From Octadecabacter antarcticus 307 (lineage in GTDB: Bacteria > Pseudomonadota > Alphaproteobacteria > Rhodobacterales > Rhodobacteraceae): a stretch of DNA of 64,000 nt. Shown here in pieces: positions 43,826-53,144 of the stretch (position 1 is its first letter; every line of letters begins with the position of its first letter). Position numbers and translations under genes: made by a program. The stretch spans positions 3,400,501 to 3,464,500 of the forward strand of contig NC_020911.1 of assembly GCF_000155675.2 (NCBI RefSeq), in the 5' to 3' direction. The notes beneath the pieces were generated by a model. That model saw nothing but the letters and a program-made list of their open reading frames with translations. It was not told the origin of the DNA and ran no database searches.

Positions 43826-45256
43826 ATGAAACATAACGATCTCTACATCAACGGCCAATGGAAATCTGGTAGCGCCAACGCGCGTTTTGACGTGTTCAAC
43901 CCAGCCACGGAAGAACTGATCACAAGCGTAGCCTCCGCCGAAATCGCCGATGCAGATGCTACATTGGATGCTGCAGAAGCTGCGATGAAAGACTGGTCTG
44001 CACGCACCCCCCGCGCGCGTTCCGAAGTGTTGCGCAAAGCCTGGGAATTGATGACAGCCCGTCTCGAAGAGTTCGCCCATCTGATCACACTAGAAAACGG
44101 CAAGGCCCACGCAGATGCCTTTGGCGAAGCCACTTATGCCGCTGAATTCTTCCGCTGGTTCGCCGAAGAAGCCGTGCGCGCTGACGGTATGATCACCCAT
44201 GCCCCCGCGTCTGGCGCGCGTATCATCGTGCAGCACAAACCCGCAGGGCTGGCGGTTCTGATCACACCATGGAACTACCCCGCAGCAATGGGTACCCGCA
44301 AAATCGCACCTGCGCTGGCTGCTGGCTGCGCCGTGATCATCAAACCCGCGTCGGAAACGCCTTTGACCATGCTGGCACTGATGCCGTTACTCGAAGAAGC
44401 GGGTGTGCCTGCAGGCTTGGTAAACGTGCTGCCGTCGCGTCAAACCGGTGCCCTCGTCGATCACATGTTGCACGATCCGCGCGTGCGGGTTGTTAGCTTC
44501 ACGGGCTCCACTGGTGTGGGCCGCAAATTGCTGCGCTCTGCCGCTGATCAGGTGTTGAAACCAGCAATGGAACTTGGCGGCAACGCGCCGTTGATCGTGT
44601 TTGAAGATGCCGATCTGGATGTTGCGGTTGAGGGCGCAATGCTCGCCAAGATGCGCAACTTGGGCGAGGCCTGCACCGCCGCAAATCGCATCTATGTTCA
44701 TAAAGACATTGCCAAGGCCTTTACTGCCAAACTCACCGCCGCGATGCGCGCGCTTAAAGTCGGGGATGGCACAGACCCAAGCGTCGATGTCGGGCCGTTG
44801 GTCAATGCGGACACCCGTGATAAAGTTGCCGCCTTTGTTGCTGATGCCGTCGCAAAGGGTGCCAAAATCGAATGTGGTGGCACGATGCCCAACGGCAAAG
44901 GGTTTTTCTATCCGCCGACCGTTATGTCTAATGTGTCTGAGGACAGCGATTGTGTGCACGATGAAATCTTCGGCCCCGTTGCTGCGATCCAAACCTTCAC
45001 CGACCAAGAAGACGTGATCGCCCGCGCCAATGACACCGAATACGGTCTGGTCGCCTATGTATTCAGCGAAGATATGAAGCGCGCGCTGCAGGTTTGCGAG
45101 CGGCTCGAATACGGCATGGTTGGCTTGAACCGTGGTTTGGTTAGTGACCCCGCTGCGCCTTTTGGTGGTGTAAAGCAATCTGGCTTGGGTCGTGAAGGCG
45201 GGCATGAAGGCATGCTTGAATTCATGGAAACCCAATATATCTCGGCAAGTTGGTGA
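43826..45256 (+). CDS. NAD(P)-dependent aldehyde dehydrogenase (succinate-semialdehyde type)
   Basis: 476 residues. Seen: LYINGQWKSGSANARFDVFN, ITPWNYPAAMGTRKIAPALA with the catalytic Asn, VIIKPASETPLTMLALM, VSFTGSTGVGRKLL, general base in MELGGNAPLIVFEDADLDVA, nucleophile in MRNLGEACTAANRIYVH (Cys), and DEIFGPVAAIQTF. Closest in style to GabD-like succinate/glutarate semialdehyde dehydrogenases. Lying between the two E2 halves, it probably oxidises an aldehyde formed in the same pathway. Confidence 0.92.
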   Translation: MKHNDLYINGQWKSGSANARFDVFNPATEELITSVASAEIADADATLDAAEAAMKDWSARTPRARSEVLRKAWELMTARLEEFAHLITLENGKAHADAFGEATYAAEFFRWFAEEAVRADGMITHAPASGARIIVQHKPAGLAVLITPWNYPAAMGTRKIAPALAAGCAVIIKPASETPLTMLALMPLLEEAGVPAGLVNVLPSRQTGALVDHMLHDPRVRVVSFTGSTGVGRKLLRSAADQVLKPAMELGGNAPLIVFEDADLDVAVEGAMLAKMRNLGEACTAANRIYVHKDIAKAFTAKLTAAMRALKVGDGTDPSVDVGPLVNADTRDKVAAFVADAVAKGAKIECGGTMPNGKGFFYPPTVMSNVSEDSDCVHDEIFGPVAAIQTFTDQEDVIARANDTEYGLVAYVFSEDMKRALQVCERLEYGMVGLNRGLVSDPAAPFGGVKQSGLGREGGHEGMLEFMETQYISASW

Positions 45257-45260
45257 CGTG

Positions 45261-46142
45261 ATGTCGGATGTTATCGCCAGCCCATCGGTGCGCAGGCTTG
45301 CTGGGCAAAAAGGCGTGGACCTAGCCAAACTCGCGCGCGATCTGGGTCGCCAAACAATCGCACGCGAAGATTTGGACGCGACGCCGAGGCCAGCGGCAGC
45401 TGCAGCTGCGGGCTGTTCTTATTGGGACGTGGATCATAGCCAATACGGGCCTGTTACCGAGGAACCGATGAGTCGCTTTGCACAGGTTGCCTCGCGCAAT
45501 CTTACGGCGGCGCAGGCGCTTATCCCTGCGGTAACGCATCACGATCAGGCGGATATTTCCGCAGTGGAGGCATTTCGTGCATCCCTAAAGCCCAAAGCCC
45601 TCGCGCGTGGGGTCAAACTCACCACGCTCGCGTTTCACGTAAAAGCGCTGGCGCAGGTTTTGCACGAGTTCCCAAGGTTCAATGCGTCGCTGTCCGTTGA
45701 CGGCGAAACCCTTATCCTCAAGAACTACATCCATATCGCAGTCGCTGTAGATACGGAATTTGGCTTAATGGTTCCCGTCATTCGCAACGCGGATCGTAAA
45801 GGACTGTGGCAGATTGCGGCGGAGATCTCAGACCTCGCCAAACGGGCCCAAAACCGCAAGGTTCGTCCAGATGAAATGGGCGGCGCCTCGATGACGATCA
45901 CCAATTTGGGCGGCATTGGTGGCACGGCTTTTACGCCCATCGTGAACCCACCAGAAGTTGCCATCCTCGGGATCACCCGTACCCAAATAGCAACCATTTG
46001 GGACAGTGACATCCCCACTCCAAAGCCGATGGCACCGTTGGATTTAAGTTACGATCACCGCGTGATAAACGGTGCCGAGGCAGCGCGTTTCATGGTCCGA
46101 TTTACAAAGCTTCTCACCGATCCCCGCAGGATGTTGACCTAA
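45261..46142 (+). CDS. E2 dihydrolipoamide acyltransferase core without lipoyl domain
   Basis: 293 residues. Starts with a short E3-binding-type segment (VIASPSVRRLAGQKGVDLAK), followed by the catalytic domain: PMSRFAQVASRNLTAAQALI, VAVDTEFGLMVPVIRNADRK, ISDLAKRAQNRKVRPDEMGG, MTITNLGGIGGTAFTPIVN and active-site SYDHRVINGAEAARF. The lipoyl arm normally fused at the N-terminus is on the separate protein at 42496. ATG 45261 follows the aldehyde dehydrogenase stop by 2 bases. Transfers the acyl group to CoA. Confidence 0.92.
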   Translation: MSDVIASPSVRRLAGQKGVDLAKLARDLGRQTIAREDLDATPRPAAAAAAGCSYWDVDHSQYGPVTEEPMSRFAQVASRNLTAAQALIPAVTHHDQADISAVEAFRASLKPKALARGVKLTTLAFHVKALAQVLHEFPRFNASLSVDGETLILKNYIHIAVAVDTEFGLMVPVIRNADRKGLWQIAAEISDLAKRAQNRKVRPDEMGGASMTITNLGGIGGTAFTPIVNPPEVAILGITRTQIATIWDSDIPTPKPMAPLDLSYDHRVINGAEAARFMVRFTKLLTDPRRMLT

Positions 46143-46452
46143 AATCGATGGCAAGTCTCAAAAGGTTCCACATGCTGAACGTGGCTTTTGGGACACGGAC
46201 CTGCACGTGAGCCCTTCAAGTGGCAGCTCTCAGTCGACGAGAGGCGCTGACCTTCTTCGTCAACTTGGTCGCAGAGCATAGCTATTTCAAATTACACATA
46301 AGCGCGGGTGTGGATGCCCCAGGCCTGATTTGAGTATCGGTCGGCCTTGGAACTACTGATCAGGTGCAGTCAGGTGTCCGGCCTCGTAGTTGCCGCGACG
46401 GCGCTGTCAGACGAATGCGAACTCGTCTCAGTGTGGCTCATAATACCGGAAC
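46143..46452. other. Gene-free stretch after the catabolic operon
   Basis: No supported frame. A weak hairpin (CAAAAGG..CCAC/GTGG..CTTTTG) at about 46159-46192 may end the operon, but it has no T-run. The rest is probably flank of the IS6 remnant. Confidence 0.4.
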
Positions 46453-47160
46453 TTACATGGAACAAAGTTGGCGCCACTCAACAAGAGCGGCGGCTCGGTT
46501 CAGCTTGAAATTGTCTCTGCTGTAGTAGGCGCGCTCCAGATTGAAATGGCTGTGAACTGACGAATGCGCGGCGACGATTTTCTACAGACTCTGCATATTC
46601 CGAAAACGCAGCATGGCCCGTTCTCGTCGTCAGAAAGGCAGATGCGAATTCTCCGCCCGGTTGTTCAGCCAGCGGCCCGTCTCTTGCTTCATCGCGTTGC
46701 CGATTACCTTCATCGCCGCACCATAAGACCGAAGCTTGTCCGTGACTATGATTTCAGGCCGACCATGGCGTTTCATTGATTTCCTGAGGAATTTCAGTGC
46801 TGCTTTGCGGTCACAGCGCTTCGTCACATAAGATTCAAGCACCTCACCTTCGTTGTCCACAGCTCTCCACAGATAGTGCAGCTCGCCATTAATCTTCACA
46901 AAAACCTCGTCCAGGTGCCACTGCCAGTTCGAGTATGCGCGCAGTTTCTGAACACGTTTTCGGCGGATCTCAGATGCGAACGTCGGACCGAACCTGTTCC
47001 ACCAGAACCGCACCGTCTCGTGGCTGATCTCTATGCCGCGCTCAAGTAGCAGGTCCTCAACATTTCGAAGTGAGAGCGGAAAACGGACATACATCATTAC
47101 CGCCAAACGGATAACTTCGGGGGATGTCTTGAAGTAGCAAAAAGGTGAGCGTTTTGTCAT
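46453..47160 (-). pseudogene. IS6-family transposase, two nonsense codons
   Basis: Minus strand from ATG 47160: PEVIRLAVMMYVRFPLSLRN, LLERGIEISHETVRFWWNRF, SNWQWHLDEVFVKINGELHY (first Asp), RPEIIVTDKLRSYGAAMKVI (second Asp), LNNRAENSHLPF (Glu), then TGA where Arg is expected, RRERAMLRFRNMQSL, TAG where Gln is expected, KIVAAHSSVHSHFNLERAYY and FKLNRAAALVEWRQLCSM. Full length of about 235 codons in one frame. Both stops arise from single C-to-T changes. No hairpin element is inserted here. Confidence 0.9.
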
Positions 47161-47676
47161 CCCACTAGGCTAGATCGCCACCCTGCCCGCCTCAAGCCAG
47201 TTTCCTCTGACAGTGCAGGATCGAACGTTACGATCTCGAATTCAACGATTTGGGCAGGTCAGGCTCAGAAGACATCATCATCTTGAAATCTGCAAATTCG
47301 CAAGGGCGGAGCGGCGAGAGGTTGGAGTACAAGGATACTCCAGACACACTTCGTTACAGGGACGATTTGTGATCCATAAACGCTTGGCTGGGTGACGCCG
47401 ATCTTGAAATCTTCGACCGTATCGATTTGCCTACAGACACTTCCTCTCGTCGCCTTGTAGGGGCGCAGGTCAATCCCCCAAACATACCGCTAGACCTTAG
47501 TTTGAGATCGTATGGCGGTGACTTTGGAAACTTAAGAAGAGGTGGTTACGGAAAGGGCGGTGTGTTAATCTCCCCACATATATGTGCCTATGTCGCGTAT
47601 ACTTTCGTTTTGCGCCATTAGCCAAATTTCATGGCTAACAGCGCTGTTTTAGCTTTTCACCAGAACAAACTAAATT
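47161..47676. other. Gene-free stretch before the RTX gene 3' end
   Basis: Contains only short frames without support. No family pattern recognised on either strand; probably IS flank plus the 3' region of the RTX gene. Confidence 0.5.
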
Positions 47677-49443
47677 CTAGAAGATAAAGTTATTAGCGTC
47701 GAGCATACCTGCGAGCGCAACTCCGTCTAAGGTAATTGTGTTGCCTGCGAGATCGTCAATTACCACATCCGCACCGATTTGATTTATGTGGTTATCTCTA
47801 AGGTCGACAAAATCTAAGATCACGGAAACAGCAGACAGGTCAATTCTTTCTAACAGATTGGTAACCTCAAAGTCTGTAATCTGGTCCGCGCCGAAGCTAT
47901 CAGAAAAGATAAAAGTGTCGTTTCCAGATTGACCATGCATGACGTCCGCGCCACTGCCTCCAATCAATGTATCGTCGCCTCCGAGAGCAAAGATCGTTCC
48001 GCCGCCACCGCCAGAGTCGATCACATTAGCGCCATTGCTGCCGACAAGCGTGTCTTTATGTGCTGAACCTATCAGGTTTTCGACTGTGAAGATTTCATCG
48101 CCAGCAGCACCGCCCCATCCAACGAGGCCATCGCGACGCGCACCGACGCCAGTCGCAGAATCCGCATAGGTGACAGTGTCGTCTCCAGATTGACCATGCA
48201 TGACGTCCGCACCGCTGCCTCCGATCAATGTATCGTCGCCGTTGCCGCCCTCAAGAACATTCGCGCCCGCGTCTCCAACAAGAAGGTCATCGCCACCAGA
48301 CCCAATCAGGTTCTCGATGCCGTCAAATGTATCGCCCAGCGCATTGCCCGTGCTTCCGGTTCCATCAAGTCGAACTGTGAGGCCCGTCGCAGAGGTTGCA
48401 TAGGATGCAATATCAATCCCCGACCCACCAAAAAGCGCGTCCGCTCCTGCTCCGCCGATAAGTGTATCATTTCCCGCACCGCCGATCAGATAATTGCCCT
48501 CGTCGTTGCCTGTCAGTGTATCCGCGTGATCTGAACCAACCACCCGCTCAAACCCTGAGATCACATCGCCCGTGGCATCGCCGCCCGAGGCTGATTGGAA
48601 CCCAGATCCGTCCACGGTGAGATCAACCGTTACGCCTTCAGGTGAGCCAATGTACTGCACCCAGTCGACGCCTTCGCCACCATAAAGCGTATCCGCACCC
48701 GCACCACCGCGCAGGATATCGTTGCCATTCAGCCCCGAAAGTACATCGAGCTCTGAGGTTCCGATTAGAGTGTTATTTCCGGATGTACCGGTCAGAGTAA
48801 CCCCATCATTTTCCGCTGTCACCGTCACCGTGATGACCTCGCCACGGGGCGTGGTGTTTTCAAAGTAGACCAACGTGCCGTTAGACTCTCCCACGACTAT
48901 ATCCAGATCGCCATCGCCATCCAGATCAACAAACGTCGGAGCGCTGAAGAAACCCAGATCAATGCCGTTGAGCGGATTGTCCGTGCCTGTGAGCGCGGCA
49001 AAGCTGGTGCTCAACGGCGCGTTCAACTGGGCACCCGCGCTGTCCACCACATTCAGCACCAGATCACGGCTGGCTGTTGGGGTGTCGCTGCTGTTGGCAT
49101 AAGTCAGGTTCTGGATCAGCGCGTCGATCGCGGTGGAGGTTGCCGAAGCATTAAACGTGATCGTCAGGGTAGCCCCCGCGCCGCCCACAAGCGTACCAAT
49201 GGTCACGCCGCCAAAGGTCACGTTGCCGCCAGACAATCCGATCTCGCCTGTACCCGTTCCCTGATTGCGGACCGAGGCCGTGTCTTCCGCCAGCAGGCCC
49301 GACAAAGACAGAGACCCGCCGTCGAAGTTACCATCTGCGTCGGTGAACGTAACATCTGTATCCAGCAGTTGCGGGCTGGCATTCACGGTGTTTTCAGCAA
49401 AGGTAACAGTCGGCGCAAAGCCGGTCAGGGTGGGTGCAGTCAT
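47677..49443 (-). CDS. Calcium-binding RTX-repeat protein (type I secretion substrate)
   Basis: 588 residues, acidic. Residues 1-150 are a beta-rich Ig-like module (VTFTDADGNFDGGSLSLSGL, QNLTYANSSDTPTASRDLVL). Residues 168-196 form an FG-GAP/VCBS-like repeat, APTFVDLDGDGDLDIVVGES. Residues 215-540 hold many RTX nonapeptide repeats, for example GLNGNDILRGGAGADTLYGG, IGGAGNDTLIGGAGADALFG and GGDDTLIGGSGADVMHGQSG. The C-terminal VALAGMLDANNFIF is a hydrophobic tail like type I secretion signals. It should be secreted unfolded and fold on calcium outside the cell. No dedicated transporter adjoins; the TolC at 13421 could be the outer channel. Flanked by IS remnants on both sides but intact. Confidence 0.9.
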   Translation of the reverse strand: MTAPTLTGFAPTVTFAENTVNASPQLLDTDVTFTDADGNFDGGSLSLSGLLAEDTASVRNQGTGTGEIGLSGGNVTFGGVTIGTLVGGAGATLTITFNASATSTAIDALIQNLTYANSSDTPTASRDLVLNVVDSAGAQLNAPLSTSFAALTGTDNPLNGIDLGFFSAPTFVDLDGDGDLDIVVGESNGTLVYFENTTPRGEVITVTVTAENDGVTLTGTSGNNTLIGTSELDVLSGLNGNDILRGGAGADTLYGGEGVDWVQYIGSPEGVTVDLTVDGSGFQSASGGDATGDVISGFERVVGSDHADTLTGNDEGNYLIGGAGNDTLIGGAGADALFGGSGIDIASYATSATGLTVRLDGTGSTGNALGDTFDGIENLIGSGGDDLLVGDAGANVLEGGNGDDTLIGGSGADVMHGQSGDDTVTYADSATGVGARRDGLVGWGGAAGDEIFTVENLIGSAHKDTLVGSNGANVIDSGGGGGTIFALGGDDTLIGGSGADVMHGQSGNDTFIFSDSFGADQITDFEVTNLLERIDLSAVSVILDFVDLRDNHINQIGADVVIDDLAGNTITLDGVALAGMLDANNFIF

Positions 49444-49775
49444 TGTTTGAATTCCTAGGGTAAAACTTGCTAATGGACAATTTACAGATGAACCCCGGCG
49501 GCACCCAAACTAACAGCTACAACTTGGCAAAGGATTTTTTCGCAGATTGTCAATTTTTCGTGAACACATCCTCACATCCTCACATCATGAAGATGACGTT
49601 GCTTACGCTCCAGTCTTGGGGCAGAAATCTTGGGGCAGAAAAACCTAAATAACAGGGGTGGGGCGCAGCGAAGATGACAAAGTCTAAATCAGCGCAGATA
49701 TCAAAGCCCACAACTCAAAGTGAAAGTCAGTCTCGTGTGATGTCATTTTTTTGTACAGGTGCACACAGCCGATCT
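49444..49775. other. Leader of the RTX gene and IS flank
   Basis: About 330 bases with no supported gene. It should contain the RTX promoter on the minus strand. It includes a tandem CAGAAATCTTGGGGCAGAAA-type short duplication (TTGGGGCAGAAA twice, near 49616-49643). Confidence 0.45.
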
Positions 49776-50333
49776 TGTTGAAAAACACCGTATTGCTGTC
49801 GCAGAAAGTTGGGCGTCGAACAGGGCGCGAGCGCTTTTCCTATCACGCTTTGCGCATTTGCTGCGGTGCAGGAAGGATCTTGGCTAGTTTGCGGAGGTTT
49901 TGGGCGGTTGCGGCGAGAAGAAATTCATCATTTGCTCCACATGGTCCCCGCAGTCGGAGCCTTCCCAACCCGAGGATGCGTTTAAGGTGGGCGAAGAGCA
50001 TCTCGAGCTTTTTCCTCAGTCGCATTGAAACGGCGTATTGTTTGGTTTTTGCAATGTCGCAGGCGACCTGTCGTGCGTCTTCGTGTTCTTCGCGTGTGAT
50101 GGTACGGAAGTCAGCCTTCGGGCAGCAATTGGCTTTGGATGGGCAGGCCTGACAGATCAGCTTAAGCCCACGATATTTTGTCCTGCCCGTACTTGTTGGG
50201 CCTCGACTGGGGTCGGAGTAGTTGCGGCGAGATTGCTTGAGCGATTGACCTTCTGGGCAGATGTACTGGTCGCCCTTCGGGTCCCACTCAAAGTCTTCCC
50301 TACTCCAGGTGCCATCGGTGCGACTGGCTTTAT

Positions 50334-50371
50334 CCCCTCTCGTGCATGCGAACATGCACTGCCGGGCAGTG
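50334..50371 (+). repeat. Hairpin element (10 of 23)
   Basis: CCCTCTCGTGCATG, CGAA, CATGCA, CTGCCGGGCAGTG. Stem TGCATG/CATGCA. A 37-bp insertion between the codons ATT and GAT of the transposase. Confidence 0.9.
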
Positions 50372-50554
50372 AATGACAGGGATGTGCGGTGCGATGCCAC
50401 GATCCACTAACCATCCCAGCATCGGGCCGGACCCGTAAGCGGTATCTGCGATGATGCGTTCAGGATCTAAATCAAACCTATCTTTGACGCGATCCAGCAT
50501 CGTGCGCACGGACCCAACTTCGGCCTGCCGGATCGACCGCGTGGCCTCAACATC

Positions 50555-50595
50555 CATTGCCCGGCGGTCGTTTGCGCTGCAAACCATGAGAGGGG
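50555..50595 (-). repeat. Hairpin element (11 of 23)
   Basis: Minus strand CCCCTCTCATGGTTTGC, AGC, GCAAACGACC, GCCGGGCAATG. Frame-breaking insertion before DVEATRS of the transposase. Confidence 0.88.
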
Positions 50596-50972
50596 ACAAT
50601 CACGGCATTACCCGTGTCGATCAAGTAATTGGTTGAATAGGCAAAGAATGCAGGACCTTTGCGTGCTGCGGTCCACTGGCTGGCTGGGTCAGAATGCGAT
50701 GTGAACTTGGGTTCCACTTCTGAGGCGGCACCAAATGCAGCGTCATCTAGAACGCCAAGATATTCCATCACAGCGCGCGGTGCTTGTGATGGGTCGATCG
50801 CGCTGTGATCCCAATCGGCCTTCGGTGTTGAGTTCTGCTTGTTAGCGTCAGCTTCGATCAAACTGGCATCTGCCGCAAAGCGCTGGCCACTCACCAAACC
50901 CTCCGCCATGCATCGCGCCACAGTCGTTTCAAACAAGTGACGCAGCAGATCGCTGTCGCGGAAACGACCGTG

Positions 50973-51011
50973 CACTGCCCGGCAGTGGTTTGCTTGCAAA
51001 CCATGAGAGGG
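50973..51011 (-). repeat. Hairpin element (12 of 23), 39-bp in-frame insertion
   Basis: Minus strand CCCTCTCATGGTTTGC, AA, GCAAACCACTGCCGGGC, AGTG. Stem GGTTTGC/GCAAACC. Adds PSHGLQANHCRAV between FSKNR and HGRF. Confidence 0.92.
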
Positions 51012-51424
51012 GCGGTTTTTGGAAAAGGTCGAATGATTGGGCACGTTGTCGCTCAGATCCAGTCGGCAGAACCAGCGGTAAGCAAGGTTCAGGTGAACCT
51101 CTTCACAGAGGCGACGTTCAGACCTGATGCCGAGGCAATATCCCACCAACAGCATGCGAATAAGCAGTTCCGGATCAATCGAAGGACGGCCTGTATGGCT
51201 GTAGAAATCGGTGAGATGTTGGCGAATGCCGGACAGGTCGATAAACCGCTCAATGGATCGCAGCAGATGATCTTGAGGAACGTGATCGTCGATCGAAAAC
51301 TCATAAAACAACGCGCCTTGTGCCTCTTGTTTCGGTCCCAACATCGCAATTACCCCTTGTTGTCAGGAACAATTGAATCAGGGGCCAAGCCTCAAATCAA
51401 CAAGAGTTTTTCAACAGAATACGC

Positions 51425-51965
51425 CATCAGCGGTCGTAAGGGAGGGCGACTTCCAGCTTGATCCGATAGCGGTTGCCATCAGGGAATTGGTTATAGCTCT
51501 GCCCCTGTCATGAGAAGTCAGCATACAGCTCGATCACGTGGCCAAAATCGACACCCATCAAGAAGGTTGGCCAGCAGTCCTCTTTGGCCACCGCACCGGC
51601 GTAATTGTCCGCCTAATTGTGTGCCTTCATCATGGTGTCGTCAAATTTGGACGTGCCGCGCGTGCCATGACCCGATTGCTTGGGCGCGTCTTTCGCAAGG
51701 AACATCTCAAGCGTGTTCTTATCTTTGGCATCTGGTGAAACGAATTGCTTGGCCTCAAGGATAAAGTGACCTTTCTCGTAAAGGTCGATGCGGCCATTCC
51801 GCTTGCGTCCGGTATGGGTCAGGGTCACGGGACGTTCAAAACGGTAGTCCAGGAAATCGCCGCCTTTGTCAGACACGTTCGGGCTCGGCACGCCTAGCAG
51901 TTCGGTCAACTCAATTGATACCCCTCCATCGCCGCCTCCAACGTGGGCGCGCCGAGTTGAGCCGC
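51425..51965 (-). pseudogene. MmeI-like restriction-modification enzyme, N-terminal fragment
   Basis: Minus strand: SIELTELLGVPSPNVSDKGG, DYRFERPVTLTHTGRKRNGR, nuclease motif RIDLYEKGHFILEAKQF (D...EAK, PD-(D/E)XK type), TSKFDDTMMKAHN, TAG where Gln is expected, ADNYAGAVAKEDCWPTFLMG, VDFGHVIELYADFS, TGA where Gly is expected, QGQSYNQFPDGNRYRIKLEV. This is the N-terminal endonuclease region of single-chain type IIL enzymes. The methyltransferase part is missing, cut by the IS1182 element. It is fused in frame, at about 51965, to an integrase fragment. Confidence 0.8.
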
Positions 51966-52250
51966 TTTCCCTGCCCCCCCGGCCCATCTCCAAGGCGAAC
52001 CCGAGAGCCGTTTGGCGTGCGGCCTGTGCTGAGAGGATTGGAAACCGGCCAATCAGAATGCGCTTGGTCTGACCACCAACGTCCTTCTGAAAGTACCAGG
52101 TCTTTGAGCGCTTCCCCACGAAGAGCACCAATCCTTTGATCTCAGCATCCCAGTACTTATCCGTACCGGCCCGCGCATTAGGAAGTCTGCTCGCAAAAGT
52201 CTCAGAAAGCTTTGGTATTTTTTGTCTGCTTTTTGTCGGAAATGAACTGA
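51966..52250 (-). pseudogene. Tyrosine integrase, N-terminal (arm-binding) fragment
   Basis: Minus strand: KIPKLSETFASRLPNARAGT, DKYWDAEIKGLVLFVGKRSK, TWYFQKDVGGQTKRILIGRF, LSAQAARQTALGFALEMGRG. This is the DUF4102-like arm domain of island integrases. After GRG it changes at once into MmeI-like sequence in the same frame, which marks a deletion joint. The 5' side joins an IS3 orfB fragment near 52255. Confidence 0.75.
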
Positions 52251-52255
52251 ATGTC

Positions 52256-52852
52256 GGCGATACTCAGTCCATCCAGACAATGATGTGTCCGCGACAAGTA
52301 CCAGGTTCTCGCGGCTGAAGTCATCGACAACCGTCAGAATACGAAACCGGCGACCGTCAGTCAGCGCGTCAGACACAAAATCTAATGACCATCTCTGGTT
52401 AGGACCATCACAGGCAGCACCATCGGCTTCCGCGTGCCCAAAGCGCGCTTTCTACCGCCCCTACGACGCACTTGGAGCTTCTCTTCAGTGTAAATGCGTC
52501 TCACCTTTTTGTGGTTCACCGCAAAGCCTTCGCGCGCGATCATCACATGAACACGACGGCAACCAAACCGTCGCCGCTCCCTCGAAACCCGCTTGATGGC
52601 ATCACGCAACTCAGCGTCATCGCCGCGGCGAGACGGATACCGCACCGTTGATCGATCAACTTGCAAGACATCGCACGCCCCTCTCGGCAGATTGCTTTGC
52701 AATCGCCTGCCGGGCAATGGTCGCTGGCTAACCTGATGAGTTTCCATCAAGTGAACCACAGCTTTAAGCTTCCCAACGGGCGTCACCATTTTTTTGAATT
52801 GATGTCTCGCAACATTGCATTGTCCCTCGCCTGACAGGGTATTGCGCAGCAA
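52256..52852 (-). pseudogene. IS3-family orfB (third IS3), broken and truncated
   Basis: Minus strand: TPVGKLKAVVHLMETHQVSQ, a hairpin insertion (39 bases net, in frame), ACDVLQVDRSTVRYPSRRGD, RRFGCRRVHVMIAREGFAVN, RKRALGTRKPMVLP, a two-base frameshift near 52410, DGPNQRWSLDFVSDALTDGR, RFRILTVVDDFSRENLVLVA, then cut after DTSLSG. The C-terminal half is missing. Confidence 0.87.
52678..52719 (+). repeat. Hairpin element (13 of 23), in-frame
   Basis: CCCCTCTCGGCAGATTGC, TTT, GCAATCGCC, TGCCGGGCAATGG. Stem GGCaGATTGC/GCAATCgCC. Net gain of 13 codons in orfB. Confidence 0.88.
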
Positions 52853-53087
52853 TGTCCCGAGAAGGGAGCATCTGTTCCGCTAGCAGCTTCTTTAGCTTCC
52901 CGTTCTCGTCTTCCAAGGCCCGCAACCGCTTCGCGTCAGACGGCTCCATGCCTCCATACTTCGATGTGTATTTATAGAACGTCGCTGAACTGATCCCGTG
53001 CCGCCGAAATACATCAGCAGTCTTCTCACCAGATTCCTGTTCTTTGATAATTGCTATGATCTGTTCGTCTGTAAATCGTGCCTTCAT
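52767..53087 (-). pseudogene. IS3-family orfA (third IS3), 3' end shifted by a hairpin element
   Basis: Minus strand from 53087: MKARFTDEQIIAIIKEQESG, RRHGISSATFYKYTSKYGGM, RLRALEDENGKLKKLLAEQM, then a hairpin copy after AEQML. Beyond it, the family tail DNAMLRDINSKKW is readable in the other frame. Helix-turn-helix and leucine zipper are intact. Confidence 0.87.
52825..52866 (-). repeat. Hairpin element (14 of 23)
   Basis: Minus strand CCCTTCTCGGGACATTGC, TGC, GCAATACCC, TGTCAGGCGAGG. Stem GGGaCATTGC/GCAATaCCC, the same stem as copy 17. Confidence 0.82.
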
Positions 53088-53144
53088 TTGTCCGTCCTTT
53101 TGTTGGGCGGACTCTACACAAATCTGGAGGAGTTTTAGGGGCGC

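Larger units (their letters stand above)
49843..51344 (-). pseudogene. IS1182-family transposase carrying three hairpin elements
   Basis: Minus strand from 51344: DDHVPQDHLLRSIERFIDLS, GRPSIDPELLIRMLLVGYCL, DNVPNHSTFSKNR, 13 inserted residues (PSHGLQANHCRAV), HGRFRDSDLLRHLFETTVAR, NYLIDTGNAVIV, a second insertion that breaks the frame, DVEATRSIRQAEVG, IIADTAYGSGPMLGWLVDRG, IAPHIPVI, a third insertion of 37 bases, DKASRTDGTWSREDFEWDPK, CPSKANCCPKADFRTITREE, and LEMLFAHLKRILGLGRLRLR to the end. If the three insertions are left out, the gene reads through with no other stop or frameshift. Confidence 0.92.
49776..51416 (-). mobile_element. IS1182-family element
   Basis: Ends TTGTTGAAAAAC near 49776 and GTTTTTCAACAG near 51416 are inverted repeats. 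One transposase gene lies inside, carrying three hairpin elements. Confidence 0.8.

Noticed and set aside
47213..47621. Short plus-strand frames between the IS6 remnant and the RTX gene
   Set aside because: No ribosome binding sites, no recognisable protein features, codon use not gene-like.
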